From positions 102,558 to 166,557 of the forward strand of contig JAEYNR010000061.1 in NCBI GenBank assembly GCA_023412475.1: DNA of 64,000 bases, written 5' to 3'. The translations under genes and the position numbers were made by a program. Positions 29,476 to 38,422 of this stretch are shown here, piece after piece. Positions within the stretch are counted from its first letter, which is position 1. Every line of letters begins with the position of its first letter. Origin of the DNA: Fibrobacterota bacterium. Lineage in GTDB: Bacteria; Fibrobacterota; Chitinivibrionia; Chitinivibrionales; Chitinispirillaceae. A model generated the notes under the pieces. The model was not told the DNA's origin and searched no databases. It saw nothing but the letters and a program-made list of their open reading frames with translations.

Positions 29476-30645
29476 ATGAGAGCATGCATGGTTGCTTATA
29501 CATTTTACGAACCCGATAATAGAGTCAGAAGATATGCAGAGACGCTGGTAAGGAGGGGGGATCAGGTAGATGCTATTGTGTTAAGACAACCTGGACAACA
29601 GACCAGAGATGTTGTCTCGGGGGTTAATGTTTTTAAAATTCAGGGACGCAAAGTAAATGAGAAAATAAAAATCCAATATCTCTTCAAACTCCTTCTTTTC
29701 CTCTTTAAGTCTGCATGCAAACTGACTCAACTTCATTGGCATAAAAAATATGATGTAGTACATATTCATTCTGTACCTGATTTTGAGGTGTTTGCCACCC
29801 TTTTTGCAAAATTAACCGGAGCCAAAGTGATACTTGATATTCACGATATAGTACCAGAGTTGTTTGCTGGAAAATTTAAGGCAGGAAAAGATTCCATGTT
29901 TTTCAAGCTTCTTTTATGGGTGGAGAGAATATCCATGGCCTTTGCTGATCATGTTATAGTCGCTAATCATATTTGGTTTAAAAGATTGATAGAACGCTCT
30001 GTGGCTCCTGAAAAGTGTTCGGTAGTAATGAATTATCCTGATCCATCGATATTTACAATAAGAAAAAAAGCAGGTGATTCAACGGACAAATTTATTATGA
30101 TATATCCTGGTACATTAAGTATTCATCAGGGGTTGGAAACTGCAATAAAGGCGGTTGACCTGATTAAAAATGAAATTCCGGATCTGGAATTCCATATATA
30201 CGGAAAAGGAACAGATGAAGAATACTTTATCAAACTGGTACATAAACTTAAACTTGAAAAAAGAGTAATCTTCAGATCTATTGTTCCTATCGAGATGTTA
30301 CCACGCTTAATGGCTGATGCTGATTTGGGAGTTGAACCTAAATTTAAAAGGTCATTTGGTAATGAGGCATTCAGTACAAAGATTCTTGAGTTCATGACTG
30401 TAGGGATTCCAGTAATTGCATCTGATACCATGGTACATACTCATTACTTCGATGAAACTATGGTTAAGTTTTTCAGATCAGAAGATGAAAATGATCTTGC
30501 ACATTGCATTACTTTGTTAAAAAAAGAAGAAAAGTTGCGACGGCAGTTGGTAAAGAATGCATTCAAATATATAGAAAAAAATAGCTGGAATACAAAAAAG
30601 AATACTTATCTGAATATTGTGGATTCTTTAAGAGATTGTACCTAA
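29476..30645 (+). CDS. Group 1 (GT4) glycosyltransferase
   Basis: A GT-B-fold retaining glycosyltransferase of 389 residues that adds a sugar to the lipid-linked oligosaccharide at the cytoplasmic face. The N-terminal half ends with DIHDIVPELFAGKF. The C-terminal half contains MIYPGTLSIHQGL and the E-x7-E motif region NEAFSTKILEFMTVGIPVIAS. It begins 3 bp after the deacetylase stop. Donor and acceptor cannot be assigned. Confidence 0.9.
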   Translation: MRACMVAYTFYEPDNRVRRYAETLVRRGDQVDAIVLRQPGQQTRDVVSGVNVFKIQGRKVNEKIKIQYLFKLLLFLFKSACKLTQLHWHKKYDVVHIHSVPDFEVFATLFAKLTGAKVILDIHDIVPELFAGKFKAGKDSMFFKLLLWVERISMAFADHVIVANHIWFKRLIERSVAPEKCSVVMNYPDPSIFTIRKKAGDSTDKFIMIYPGTLSIHQGLETAIKAVDLIKNEIPDLEFHIYGKGTDEEYFIKLVHKLKLEKRVIFRSIVPIEMLPRLMADADLGVEPKFKRSFGNEAFSTKILEFMTVGIPVIASDTMVHTHYFDETMVKFFRSEDENDLAHCITLLKKEEKLRRQLVKNAFKYIEKNSWNTKKNTYLNIVDSLRDCT

Positions 30646-30660
30646 ACTGTCAGGATAAAT

Positions 30661-32028
30661 ATGGATGAAAAAAATCAAAAAGGAGTTTCATGGGCTTTAC
30701 TCGTGCCATTGCTGTGGTTTTTACGAATCGCATCCAGAGGTATAACTTACTGGCTCAGCCCTGAAATGGCAACAGAAACCGAAATTGATTATCTGCAGGG
30801 TAGCCCTATTGATAGAACTTTTTTATTGATTCTTGAGGGACTTGGCTTTGCCATTCTATTGTCAAGAAATATTGATTGGCTTACGTTTCTCAAACGTAAC
30901 AAACTACTATGTTCGTTTTATCTCTACATGGGAATGAGTGTGTTTTGGTCTGATTTTCAATCAGTTTCTTTCAAAAGATGGATCAGAACTATTGGTGATC
31001 TGATGATGGTTCTGATTTTGATAACTGACCCAAACTTTATGAAAGCAATGCCGAGAATGTTTCGTCAATGGGCATTTCTGCTGATTCCCTTATCTGTATT
31101 GTTTATCAAATATTACCGTCATTTGGGAGTACAGTATGATAATGCTGGTGAATATGAAATGTGGGTGGGAGTGACTACTCATAAAAACAGCTTGGGTCAA
31201 TTAGCATGCATGAGTGCCTTTTTTATAAGTTGGATAATGTTGAGCAGACATTTCAAAAAAAGGTGGATTTTTGACATTCCACTTCTTCTTATGAGTTTAT
31301 GGCTTCTTATGGGTTCCAGGACTGCAACTAGCAGAACATCTCTGGGGGTGTATTTCATTGGCTTAGCAATATTAATATTGTTGATGTTATTAAAGAAGAA
31401 TGTGGCAGTCACCAGGGTTGCGGTTACAGTGACAGTTTGGGGATTGTTAATAGGGAATACACTTTTGCAGTATCTTTATTCGAGGGAGCTTATTCCCTGG
31501 TTAGCGGCGATAATAGGTGAAGATCCAACGCTTACCGGAAGAACTTTACTATGGGATGAACTGATGAAAATTGCCGCGCAGCACAAGTTGTTGGGTTCAG
31601 GATATGGAGGATTCTGGATTGGAAATATTGGAAACAATCTGTGGGAAATTTTTCAGTGGAATCCGGGGCAGGCGCATAATGGGTATATTGATGTCTATAT
31701 AGATCTTGGAATTGTAGGATTATTGTTTCTTATCTCTCTAATATTCCTTACCTACAGAAATGTGCTGACAAATCTTAGAAATGATTCTGATTACGGAAGA
31801 TATAGACTTGCATTACTTGCTATGATTCTCATTTACAATGTTACTGAAAGCAGTTTTATTAAACCGACAGCACTTTTATGGTTTCTTTTTCTTATGATTT
31901 CTATCAACATACCAGAACCTTTTCCAGAGAAAGGAAGTGTGTATAAAGAAAATAATCTGTCATATAACAAAAGGAGAACACAGAGAAAAAGAAGAAGAAA
32001 TATTACTGCTGCTGCATCGTTGGGCTGA
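30661..32028 (+). CDS. O-antigen ligase/Wzy-like polymerase
   Basis: A polytopic membrane protein of 455 residues with about ten hydrophobic helices. It has the typical periplasmic loop GRTLLWDELMKIAAQHKLLG...GSGYGGFW followed by AHNGYIDVYIDLGIVG, which marks the Wzy_C/O-antigen ligase family. It should polymerise or ligate repeat units on the periplasmic side. The C-terminal tail is very basic (RRTQRKRRRN). No flippase (Wzx) gene is in the window, so export partners must lie elsewhere. Confidence 0.87.
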   Translation: MDEKNQKGVSWALLVPLLWFLRIASRGITYWLSPEMATETEIDYLQGSPIDRTFLLILEGLGFAILLSRNIDWLTFLKRNKLLCSFYLYMGMSVFWSDFQSVSFKRWIRTIGDLMMVLILITDPNFMKAMPRMFRQWAFLLIPLSVLFIKYYRHLGVQYDNAGEYEMWVGVTTHKNSLGQLACMSAFFISWIMLSRHFKKRWIFDIPLLLMSLWLLMGSRTATSRTSLGVYFIGLAILILLMLLKKNVAVTRVAVTVTVWGLLIGNTLLQYLYSRELIPWLAAIIGEDPTLTGRTLLWDELMKIAAQHKLLGSGYGGFWIGNIGNNLWEIFQWNPGQAHNGYIDVYIDLGIVGLLFLISLIFLTYRNVLTNLRNDSDYGRYRLALLAMILIYNVTESSFIKPTALLWFLFLMISINIPEPFPEKGSVYKENNLSYNKRRTQRKRRRNITAAASLG

Positions 32029-32048
32029 TTTATCGGAAAAGAATTGTT

Positions 32049-32954
32049 ATGAAAAAAGAAAATATATCAGTTTGTGTACCTACATATAAACGCCCGCTGC
32101 TTCTTGAGAGACTGTTGATATCAATAAGAGAACAGCAAACTTTTGGAGAGTTTAATATATCAGTGGTGGTGGTTGATAATGACAAAGAATGTTCGGCCAG
32201 GGATACAGTAAGAACTTTAAGAAGAGGAAGAATGCTCGTTTGCTATGCAAATGAACCGGTGCAAAATATCTCTCTAGCCAGAAACAGAGCAGTTTTGCTT
32301 AGCAGAGGTGAATATGTGGCATTTATAGATGATGATGAGTTTCCCCAAAGGTATTGGTTATACAACCATTACAAAATGATTAAAGAATCCGGAGCAGACG
32401 GAGTATTGGGACCTGTTATACCTCATTTTGATTCCGGTGCACCAGCTTGGTTAATAAAAAGCAAGATTTGTTTACGGCCTTCCTATCACTCAGGGACCTT
32501 GCTGAAAGCATCACAGACACGCTCCGGGAATGTGCTTTTTGATAGAAAGGTTTTCACCAATAATGGATTGCTTTTTGATCCTTCATATGGATTAACAGGA
32601 GGAGAAGATACCGATTTTTTCAGAAGAGCTGTAAGATGCGGGCTAAAGTTTGTGTGGTGTCAGGAAGCTTCTGTTTATGAAACTGTTCCAGTAGAGAGGT
32701 GGAAAAGAGCCTATTATGTAAAAAGGGCTATGATGAGGGGACGGGTGAAACATTTCTCTTACCTGAAAAAAAACCGTGCTGAACGGTACAAAGCTTTAGT
32801 AAAGTCGATTGTTGCATTCTCTGTATACACTTTTTCTCTTCCTGTGGTTATCCCATTGGGAGAAAGGATCAGGATGAGAGTGATAAATAGCTACTTTCAT
32901 CATGCAGGGATGCTGACTGCTGCTTTGGGTGTCAAAATTTTAAGCAGAAGATGA
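32049..32954 (+). CDS. GT2-family glycosyltransferase
   Basis: A GT-A-fold inverting glycosyltransferase of 301 residues. It begins SVCVPTYKRPLLLERLL, has the DxD-type nucleotide-sugar site in YVAFIDDDEFPQ and the acceptor-side motif GGEDTDFFRRAV. The C-terminus has a hydrophobic segment (VAFSVYTFSLPVVIPL) that may anchor it in the membrane. It is in line with its neighbours, 20 bp after the polymerase. Confidence 0.9.
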   Translation: MKKENISVCVPTYKRPLLLERLLISIREQQTFGEFNISVVVVDNDKECSARDTVRTLRRGRMLVCYANEPVQNISLARNRAVLLSRGEYVAFIDDDEFPQRYWLYNHYKMIKESGADGVLGPVIPHFDSGAPAWLIKSKICLRPSYHSGTLLKASQTRSGNVLFDRKVFTNNGLLFDPSYGLTGGEDTDFFRRAVRCGLKFVWCQEASVYETVPVERWKRAYYVKRAMMRGRVKHFSYLKKNRAERYKALVKSIVAFSVYTFSLPVVIPLGERIRMRVINSYFHHAGMLTAALGVKILSRR

Positions 32955-32964
32955 GGGTTAAGAT

Positions 32965-33858
32965 ATGAATGTGAAAAAACTGAGATATGCACTGATTACA
33001 CCGGCCAGAAATGAATTGCAGTATATAAAAGACACAATCGAATCGGTAATTTCACAGACGCAAAAGCCGGTGAAATGGATCATTGTCAGTGATGGATCTA
33101 CTGATGGGACCGATGAGATTGTGAAAAGTTACAAAAAATACTCCTGGATAGAACTTTTGCGAATGCCTGAGCACAGGGATCGGCATTTTGCGGCCAAAGC
33201 TATTTGTTTCAACACTGCATATGAGCGAATTAAAAAGAAACAGTTCGATATTATTGGAAATCTGGATGCGGATGTATCATTTGAGCCGGATTATTTCGAA
33301 TTCATTCTTCAAAAGTTTGAAGAGATTCCTGGCTTAGGGGTAGCCGGTACACCATTTATTGAAAGACAGCAGAGCTCATACCGGCAGATGGTAGTAAATC
33401 CTGAGCATGTTTCCGGCCCATGTCAGATTTTCAGACGAGACTGCTATGAGCAGATTGGGGGATATGTTCCAATAAAAGGTGGGGGTATTGACTGGACAGC
33501 AGTAACAACAGCAAGAATGTACGGATGGATTACCAGGACTTTTCCAGGTAAGGAGTTTATACATCACCGAAGCATGGGTACGGCCGAACACGGAGTTATT
33601 ATGTCACGTTTTTTACATGGACAGAAAGATTACTATCTGGGGGGAGATCCATTTTGGGAGATATTCAGATCGTTATATCAGATGACTAGAAAGCCTTTTG
33701 TGATAGGAGGGTTGTCTCTTTTGGCTGGTTTTACATATGCTGGAATAAAAGGAGTCGAGAATCCGGTTTCAGAAAAACTGATAAGATTTCACAGGCAGGA
33801 GCAGAGGAAAAGGTTGAAAACGAATCTGATCAAACTGGTATTGATGAAAAAGGATTGA
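32965..33858 (+). CDS. GT2-family glycosyltransferase
   Basis: A second GT-A enzyme, 297 residues. It shows ALITPARNELQYIKDTI at the start, WIIVSDGSTDGTDEI, the DxD in IIGNLDADVSFEP, and YEQIGGYVPIKGGGIDW. Ten bases separate it from the preceding glycosyltransferase. Sugar specificity cannot be told from sequence. Confidence 0.9.
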   Translation: MNVKKLRYALITPARNELQYIKDTIESVISQTQKPVKWIIVSDGSTDGTDEIVKSYKKYSWIELLRMPEHRDRHFAAKAICFNTAYERIKKKQFDIIGNLDADVSFEPDYFEFILQKFEEIPGLGVAGTPFIERQQSSYRQMVVNPEHVSGPCQIFRRDCYEQIGGYVPIKGGGIDWTAVTTARMYGWITRTFPGKEFIHHRSMGTAEHGVIMSRFLHGQKDYYLGGDPFWEIFRSLYQMTRKPFVIGGLSLLAGFTYAGIKGVENPVSEKLIRFHRQEQRKRLKTNLIKLVLMKKD

Positions 33859-33889
33859 TGATAGAAGTAGAAATGATCAGGAGGTTAAA

Positions 33890-35050
33890 GTGCAGGTATC
33901 AAGAATATATTACGAAACCAGTCTGGATAAAGTTGAAAAATGGGTGGAAGAAAATAGTTACAAAGGTTATGAACCATTTGATGGACTTTCATCGTATCTC
34001 AGACCGGTAACAATGAACAACATTCTGGCCGAGCGGCTTTTGCAGCAGCTTGTCAGGCAATGTCCGGTAAATCTCAGGCCTCTATTAGGTGTAAAACCAC
34101 AAGAATCTACAAAGGGTAGAGGATACATGGCATGGGGGTACCTGAAGAGGTTTCAAGCTACATCGGACAGGTTGTATTTGAGAAAAGTCCGTTCTTGTTT
34201 TGATTGGCTGATACAAAACAAAGCACCAGGGTATATAAAACCAAGCTGGGGGAATCATTTCGATTTTACCAGTCGTGCAGGAAGACTTCCAAAGCATGAG
34301 CCTATTATTGTATGGACCAGTCTTATTGGCCAGGCATTTCTTGATGCGTACCAATTGTTGCATGAAAAAAAATACCTGGATACTGCTGTACAAATCTGTG
34401 ATTGGATTCTTGATCTTCCAAGGGAGAGAACCAGCAGCGGGAATTGTATCAGCTATGTTGCATATACTCAGAGCTCGATTCACAATTCCAATATGCTTGG
34501 GTCTGCGATGCTTGCAAGAACCGCTAAGTTCACTGGCAACAAAGATATGGTGAAGGTTTCCAGAGAGGCTATGCAATATAGTTGTTCAAGGCAGATTGCA
34601 GATGGTTCCTGGTATTACGGTGAGGGATTAAACACCAGATGGATAGATAATTTCCATACCGGCTACAATCTGGATAGCCTGAAATGTTTTATCGACTCAA
34701 CAGGTGATAACTCTTTCAAGGAAAACCTGGAGCGGGGTTTCAGATATTTTAAAAATCATTTCTTTGAGAGTAGTGGAAGACCCAAATATTACCATAATCG
34801 GATATACCCTGTTGATATTCAATGTGCATCGCAAGCAATTGACACGTTAGCCTATTTTGCCGTTCAGGATCGGGAGTCGCTTTGGCTGGCACAAAAAGTG
34901 GCAAGGTGGACTATAGATAACATGCAAGACAGGAAGGGATATTTTTATTTCAGGCAACTCCCAGGTATTAAGGCTAAAACACCTATGCTTCACTGGGGGC
35001 AGGCTACAATGTATAAGGCTCTTGCACATCTGCTGGAAGTAATGACCTGA
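33890..35050 (+). CDS. (alpha/alpha)-barrel protein of the polysaccharide locus
   Basis: A 386-residue soluble protein built of repeated helical hairpins with Gly/Trp-rich turns (ARTAKFTGN, DGSWYYGEG, MLHWGQATMYKALAH), as in six-hairpin glycosidases and terpene-cyclase-like barrels. Such proteins are common in exopolysaccharide clusters, and their reaction is not established. The start is a GTG with GGAGG five bases upstream. The Trp- and Asp-rich clefts would suit sugar binding, so it may be a polysaccharide lyase, hydrolase or epimerase (inference). Confidence 0.6.
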   Translation: MQVSRIYYETSLDKVEKWVEENSYKGYEPFDGLSSYLRPVTMNNILAERLLQQLVRQCPVNLRPLLGVKPQESTKGRGYMAWGYLKRFQATSDRLYLRKVRSCFDWLIQNKAPGYIKPSWGNHFDFTSRAGRLPKHEPIIVWTSLIGQAFLDAYQLLHEKKYLDTAVQICDWILDLPRERTSSGNCISYVAYTQSSIHNSNMLGSAMLARTAKFTGNKDMVKVSREAMQYSCSRQIADGSWYYGEGLNTRWIDNFHTGYNLDSLKCFIDSTGDNSFKENLERGFRYFKNHFFESSGRPKYYHNRIYPVDIQCASQAIDTLAYFAVQDRESLWLAQKVARWTIDNMQDRKGYFYFRQLPGIKAKTPMLHWGQATMYKALAHLLEVMT

Positions 35051-35587
35051 AGTATGTATGCGTAAAGATAAATAGCTTCCCATTAACGAATCAGAAAAAT
35101 AACAGGAGAGAGAGAATAATGATGATTGCGAAATGCTGCTTATTACAAGATAAAGTGTCTGCTGATTTCTGCATATGGTTTGCATAATAAGGACAGACGG
35201 GAAAACTACAAGTGAACTGGGAAGTATACCAGTGAGTTTCAGGCTGTAAAAAACAGGACTGTTCCAGGGGATACAGTAGATATTTCAGAGGGAATTAGTG
35301 GTTGACAGTTCTGTTCATAGTAAGACATGGGCTGACAGTTCTGGGTGCTGGAGCGTCAAAGATGTTGATAGCTTTGACAGTCTGATAAGCGGGGATTCAT
35401 GGGTATTTCGGGTCAAGTGCGGGCAGGGCAGGATTTGGGCAACTAAATTTGTGCAAAATGTGCTGATTTCATTACGGATAAGTACCGTTCTCTTATGCAT
35501 ATTTTGTAGTCAGAGTAATAATGGGACTTAAAAACGGCTTGGGACTTGCTTTATAATATTATAACTGGTTTGATATCAGGAGTATAT
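35051..35587. other. Gap within the polysaccharide locus
   Basis: The largest break inside the locus. Only short frames without ribosome binding sites occur. The phrase TTGACAGTTCTG at about 35303 is echoed as CTGACAGTTCTG at about 35333. It may hold an internal promoter, which I cannot demonstrate. Confidence 0.4.
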
Positions 35588-37096
35588 ATGAAAGCAGATC
35601 GTTATCTATATCGTCGTCAGTTTATTATCAGTCCACAAAGGATAAGCGGATTTCACCATTGGCACGATTCTGAGCTACCAGATGGTTCCCTTATTTATGT
35701 ACATCCGGATCTTCACTGTATAGTGGCCAGAAGGAATAGGGATTTCATTGCTCTAATGGGTTACATTTTGGATCCTTTCCATTCTTATAGGAATAATTCT
35801 CAGATAATAGCTGACATGCTTAAAAGTTGTAAGTCAATTGAGGCTTTGTTCAGATATATTGAGCCGGTTGGCGGAAGGTTTGTGATTTTTGCTAGTCTGG
35901 GAGCTCAGAAGATAATGGTTAGTGATCCTGCTGGATTCAAGCAACTTTTTTATATGAGGGATTTTCGTGGGGGGATATGGGCTGCTTCTCAGTCGTCGAT
36001 ACTCTCGGAGATATTGGAGCTGAAGGTGGATGAGACTTTAGAGAGGGATCTCTACAGTCTGCCTTTATTTGCTAATACTCATGAGTATTGGTATCCGGGA
36101 GATTTGTCTTCATATAGTGGGGTTAAGCATCTTATTCCAAACCATTATCTGGACCTTAGGTTATTAAAGCAGGTGCGATACTGGCCCATGGAGAGAATAG
36201 CCAAAGAGAGTGTTGAAGATTGTGTGGAGAAGTGCTCAAGAATCCTGCGTGGACTTTACAGCAGCATTCAAAAGCGCTATGACCTTGCTCAAGGGGTTAC
36301 AGCCGGACTTGACAGTAGAGTTTTACTGGCTGCAAGCAGAGAGGTAAGATCAAGAATTGAATATCTGACTCATACCCATGCGGGATTAGGGATAAATGGG
36401 GCGGATATTATGATTCCTTCGAAGATGCTTCCTGCGCTTGGGCTGGAGCATAAGATTGTGGTTCATTATGAGATGATGGACAAAAAGTTCGAGAGTATAT
36501 ACAGGCGCAATGTTAGCACAGCCAGGTATGGGCATGGACTGAATGCGTACGCATTTCATCGTTATTTCAGTGAACAGGGAAAGGAGCGGGTGTTAATTAA
36601 TGGAGTTTGCGGAGAGATTACCCGGGGTTTTTATTATTTGCCGGCTTTGGTTCCTGTGAATGGTTTAACATTATGTTTGCTAACAGGAATGAGGGGTAGC
36701 AGGATGGCATTGGAGCAGTTTGAGAACTGGCTTGTGAGTACTAGGGAGGTGAGCAGGGAGAGCGGGGTTCCTTTATTAGATCTTTTTTACTGGGAGCAGA
36801 GGATTGGGAGCTGGGCTGCAATGTCTTATAGTGAGTATGATATTGCATTTGAAAGTTTTTCGCCAATGAACTGCCGTCTTTTTCTGAGTACGATGTTGGG
36901 GGTTAAAAAAAATTGCAGACAGACAATGAATAATTCTCTTCACCGGGCACTGATTAAAAAAATGTGGCCTCAGGCGCTGAACTATTTGATTAATCCGCAG
37001 CAAAAAATGAGCAGCAAATTAATAATGAAAATGAAACGAACGCCTTTGCATGGAATTTTAAAGACTATCAAATACCTGAGATACAGCATATTCTAG
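35588..37096 (+). CDS. Asparagine-synthase-like protein without the glutaminase Cys
   Basis: A 502-residue protein with the two-domain layout of asparagine synthase B. The N-terminal ~165 residues resemble an Ntn-type domain but begin MKAD, without the Cys2 needed to hydrolyse glutamine. The C-terminal domain has the PP-loop GVTAGLDSRVLLAA that binds ATP. It probably activates a carboxylate and couples it to an amine, as such proteins do in lasso-peptide, beta-lactam and surface-polysaccharide loci. AGGAG upstream fixes the start at 35588. The substrate is unknown. Confidence 0.75.
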   Translation: MKADRYLYRRQFIISPQRISGFHHWHDSELPDGSLIYVHPDLHCIVARRNRDFIALMGYILDPFHSYRNNSQIIADMLKSCKSIEALFRYIEPVGGRFVIFASLGAQKIMVSDPAGFKQLFYMRDFRGGIWAASQSSILSEILELKVDETLERDLYSLPLFANTHEYWYPGDLSSYSGVKHLIPNHYLDLRLLKQVRYWPMERIAKESVEDCVEKCSRILRGLYSSIQKRYDLAQGVTAGLDSRVLLAASREVRSRIEYLTHTHAGLGINGADIMIPSKMLPALGLEHKIVVHYEMMDKKFESIYRRNVSTARYGHGLNAYAFHRYFSEQGKERVLINGVCGEITRGFYYLPALVPVNGLTLCLLTGMRGSRMALEQFENWLVSTREVSRESGVPLLDLFYWEQRIGSWAAMSYSEYDIAFESFSPMNCRLFLSTMLGVKKNCRQTMNNSLHRALIKKMWPQALNYLINPQQKMSSKLIMKMKRTPLHGILKTIKYLRYSIF

Positions 37097-37159
37097 ATTC
37101 GTGGTCTGTTACTTGCTTTTTAAAAATACAGAAGATTATCTTTCAGGGGAACTAAAAAT

Positions 37160-38377
37160 ATGCAGCTCTGCATTATAGGAATAAGTTATAAAACGGCTGC
37201 AGTAGAAATTCGTGAAAAACTTTCATTTGAAGAGAAAGAGCTGGATGAGGCATATAGGTTATTGTTAATTAATGAAGGGATCAGCGAAGGAGTTATACTC
37301 TCAACATGTAATAGAGTAGAAATTTATGCTATGCTTGAAGAGGATTCAATTGAGTCATTTAAAAACTTTATCAGTAAATATCATAACTATAATGGTGATT
37401 TGAAAAATAAAATTTACTGTAAAACAGGACCTGAGGCGATCAAGCATATCTGTATTGTAGCTTCTGGACTTGATTCCATGGTATTGGGGGAATCTCAGAT
37501 ATTTGGACAGTTAAAAGATGCTTATGCTCATGCTATGAAAAGAGGGGCAGTTAAATACACATTCGCACATCTGTTTTCTCAAATATTTGCAATAGTAAAA
37601 AAAATCCGCAACAAAACTGCAATCGGGGAGAAAAATGTTTCGATAAGTTACGCTGCAGTAAAGCTTGCACAAAAGGTTTTCCCAGATATTAGGGGCAAGA
37701 AGGTGATGATATTGGGAGCAGGTAAAATGGGCAAGCTTACAGTGCGTAATCTGATAGATGCTGGTATAAGCGAAGTAATAGTAGCTAATCGCACTTTCCA
37801 GAAAGCAGTGGAAATTGCCCAGAAATTCGGCGGCACTGCTATTATGCTTCATGAGATAATTGAATATCTTCAGAAAGTTGACATCCTGATAAGCTCCATC
37901 TCCGTTTCATCCTTTATTCTCACCGAAGAAATGATCAAAGAAGTTTACCAACCTGAAAAGAGAAGATCTTTGTTTCTGGTAGATATATCTGTACCAAGAA
38001 GCATAGACCCCAGGATATCTTCGGTGGAAAACATTTATCTACACAATATAGACGATCTGAAATCAATAGTTGAATTCAATTCCATTGTCCGTCAAAAAGA
38101 AGCACAGATCGCAATCTCTTTAATTGAAAAGAACATTACCTCATTGCAGTCCTATATGAGTACTGTCGATTTAATTCCTACTTTAGTTTCTATAAGGTGC
38201 AAGGCAGAGGAAATAAGAAAAAACAGTATGGAGCAGATAATCGATAAACTTTATATATCAGGTAAACAGAGAATGATCATTGAAGAGATGACTAAAAAAA
38301 TAGTAAAGAAAATATTGAATCATTCAGAGATAAAATTAAAGGAATATTGTGTTGCCAGTAAAACCATGAAAAGTTAA
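37160..38377 (+). CDS. hemA: Glutamyl-tRNA reductase
   Basis: It reduces glutamyl-tRNA to glutamate-1-semialdehyde with NADPH, the first step of the C5 route to 5-aminolevulinate. The catalytic Cys lies in LSTCNRVEIYA (near residue 50), and MVLGESQIFGQLKDAY and the nucleotide-binding MILGAGKMGKLT are standard. The full length is 405 residues. Its place inside a polysaccharide locus, beside an adenylate-forming enzyme and hemB but with no hemL, is odd; see findings. GGGGA precedes the ATG. Confidence 0.93.
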   Translation: MQLCIIGISYKTAAVEIREKLSFEEKELDEAYRLLLINEGISEGVILSTCNRVEIYAMLEEDSIESFKNFISKYHNYNGDLKNKIYCKTGPEAIKHICIVASGLDSMVLGESQIFGQLKDAYAHAMKRGAVKYTFAHLFSQIFAIVKKIRNKTAIGEKNVSISYAAVKLAQKVFPDIRGKKVMILGAGKMGKLTVRNLIDAGISEVIVANRTFQKAVEIAQKFGGTAIMLHEIIEYLQKVDILISSISVSSFILTEEMIKEVYQPEKRRSLFLVDISVPRSIDPRISSVENIYLHNIDDLKSIVEFNSIVRQKEAQIAISLIEKNITSLQSYMSTVDLIPTLVSIRCKAEEIRKNSMEQIIDKLYISGKQRMIIEEMTKKIVKKILNHSEIKLKEYCVASKTMKS

Positions 38378-38422
38378 CAATATCAGAATAATAGAAAGTG
38401 TTGCAGTTGGAGGGGGTAAAAC

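Noticed and set aside
35298..35531. Small plus-strand gene in the gap of the polysaccharide locus
   Set aside because: It has no ribosome binding site and no recognisable sequence, and its composition resembles the surrounding non-coding DNA.
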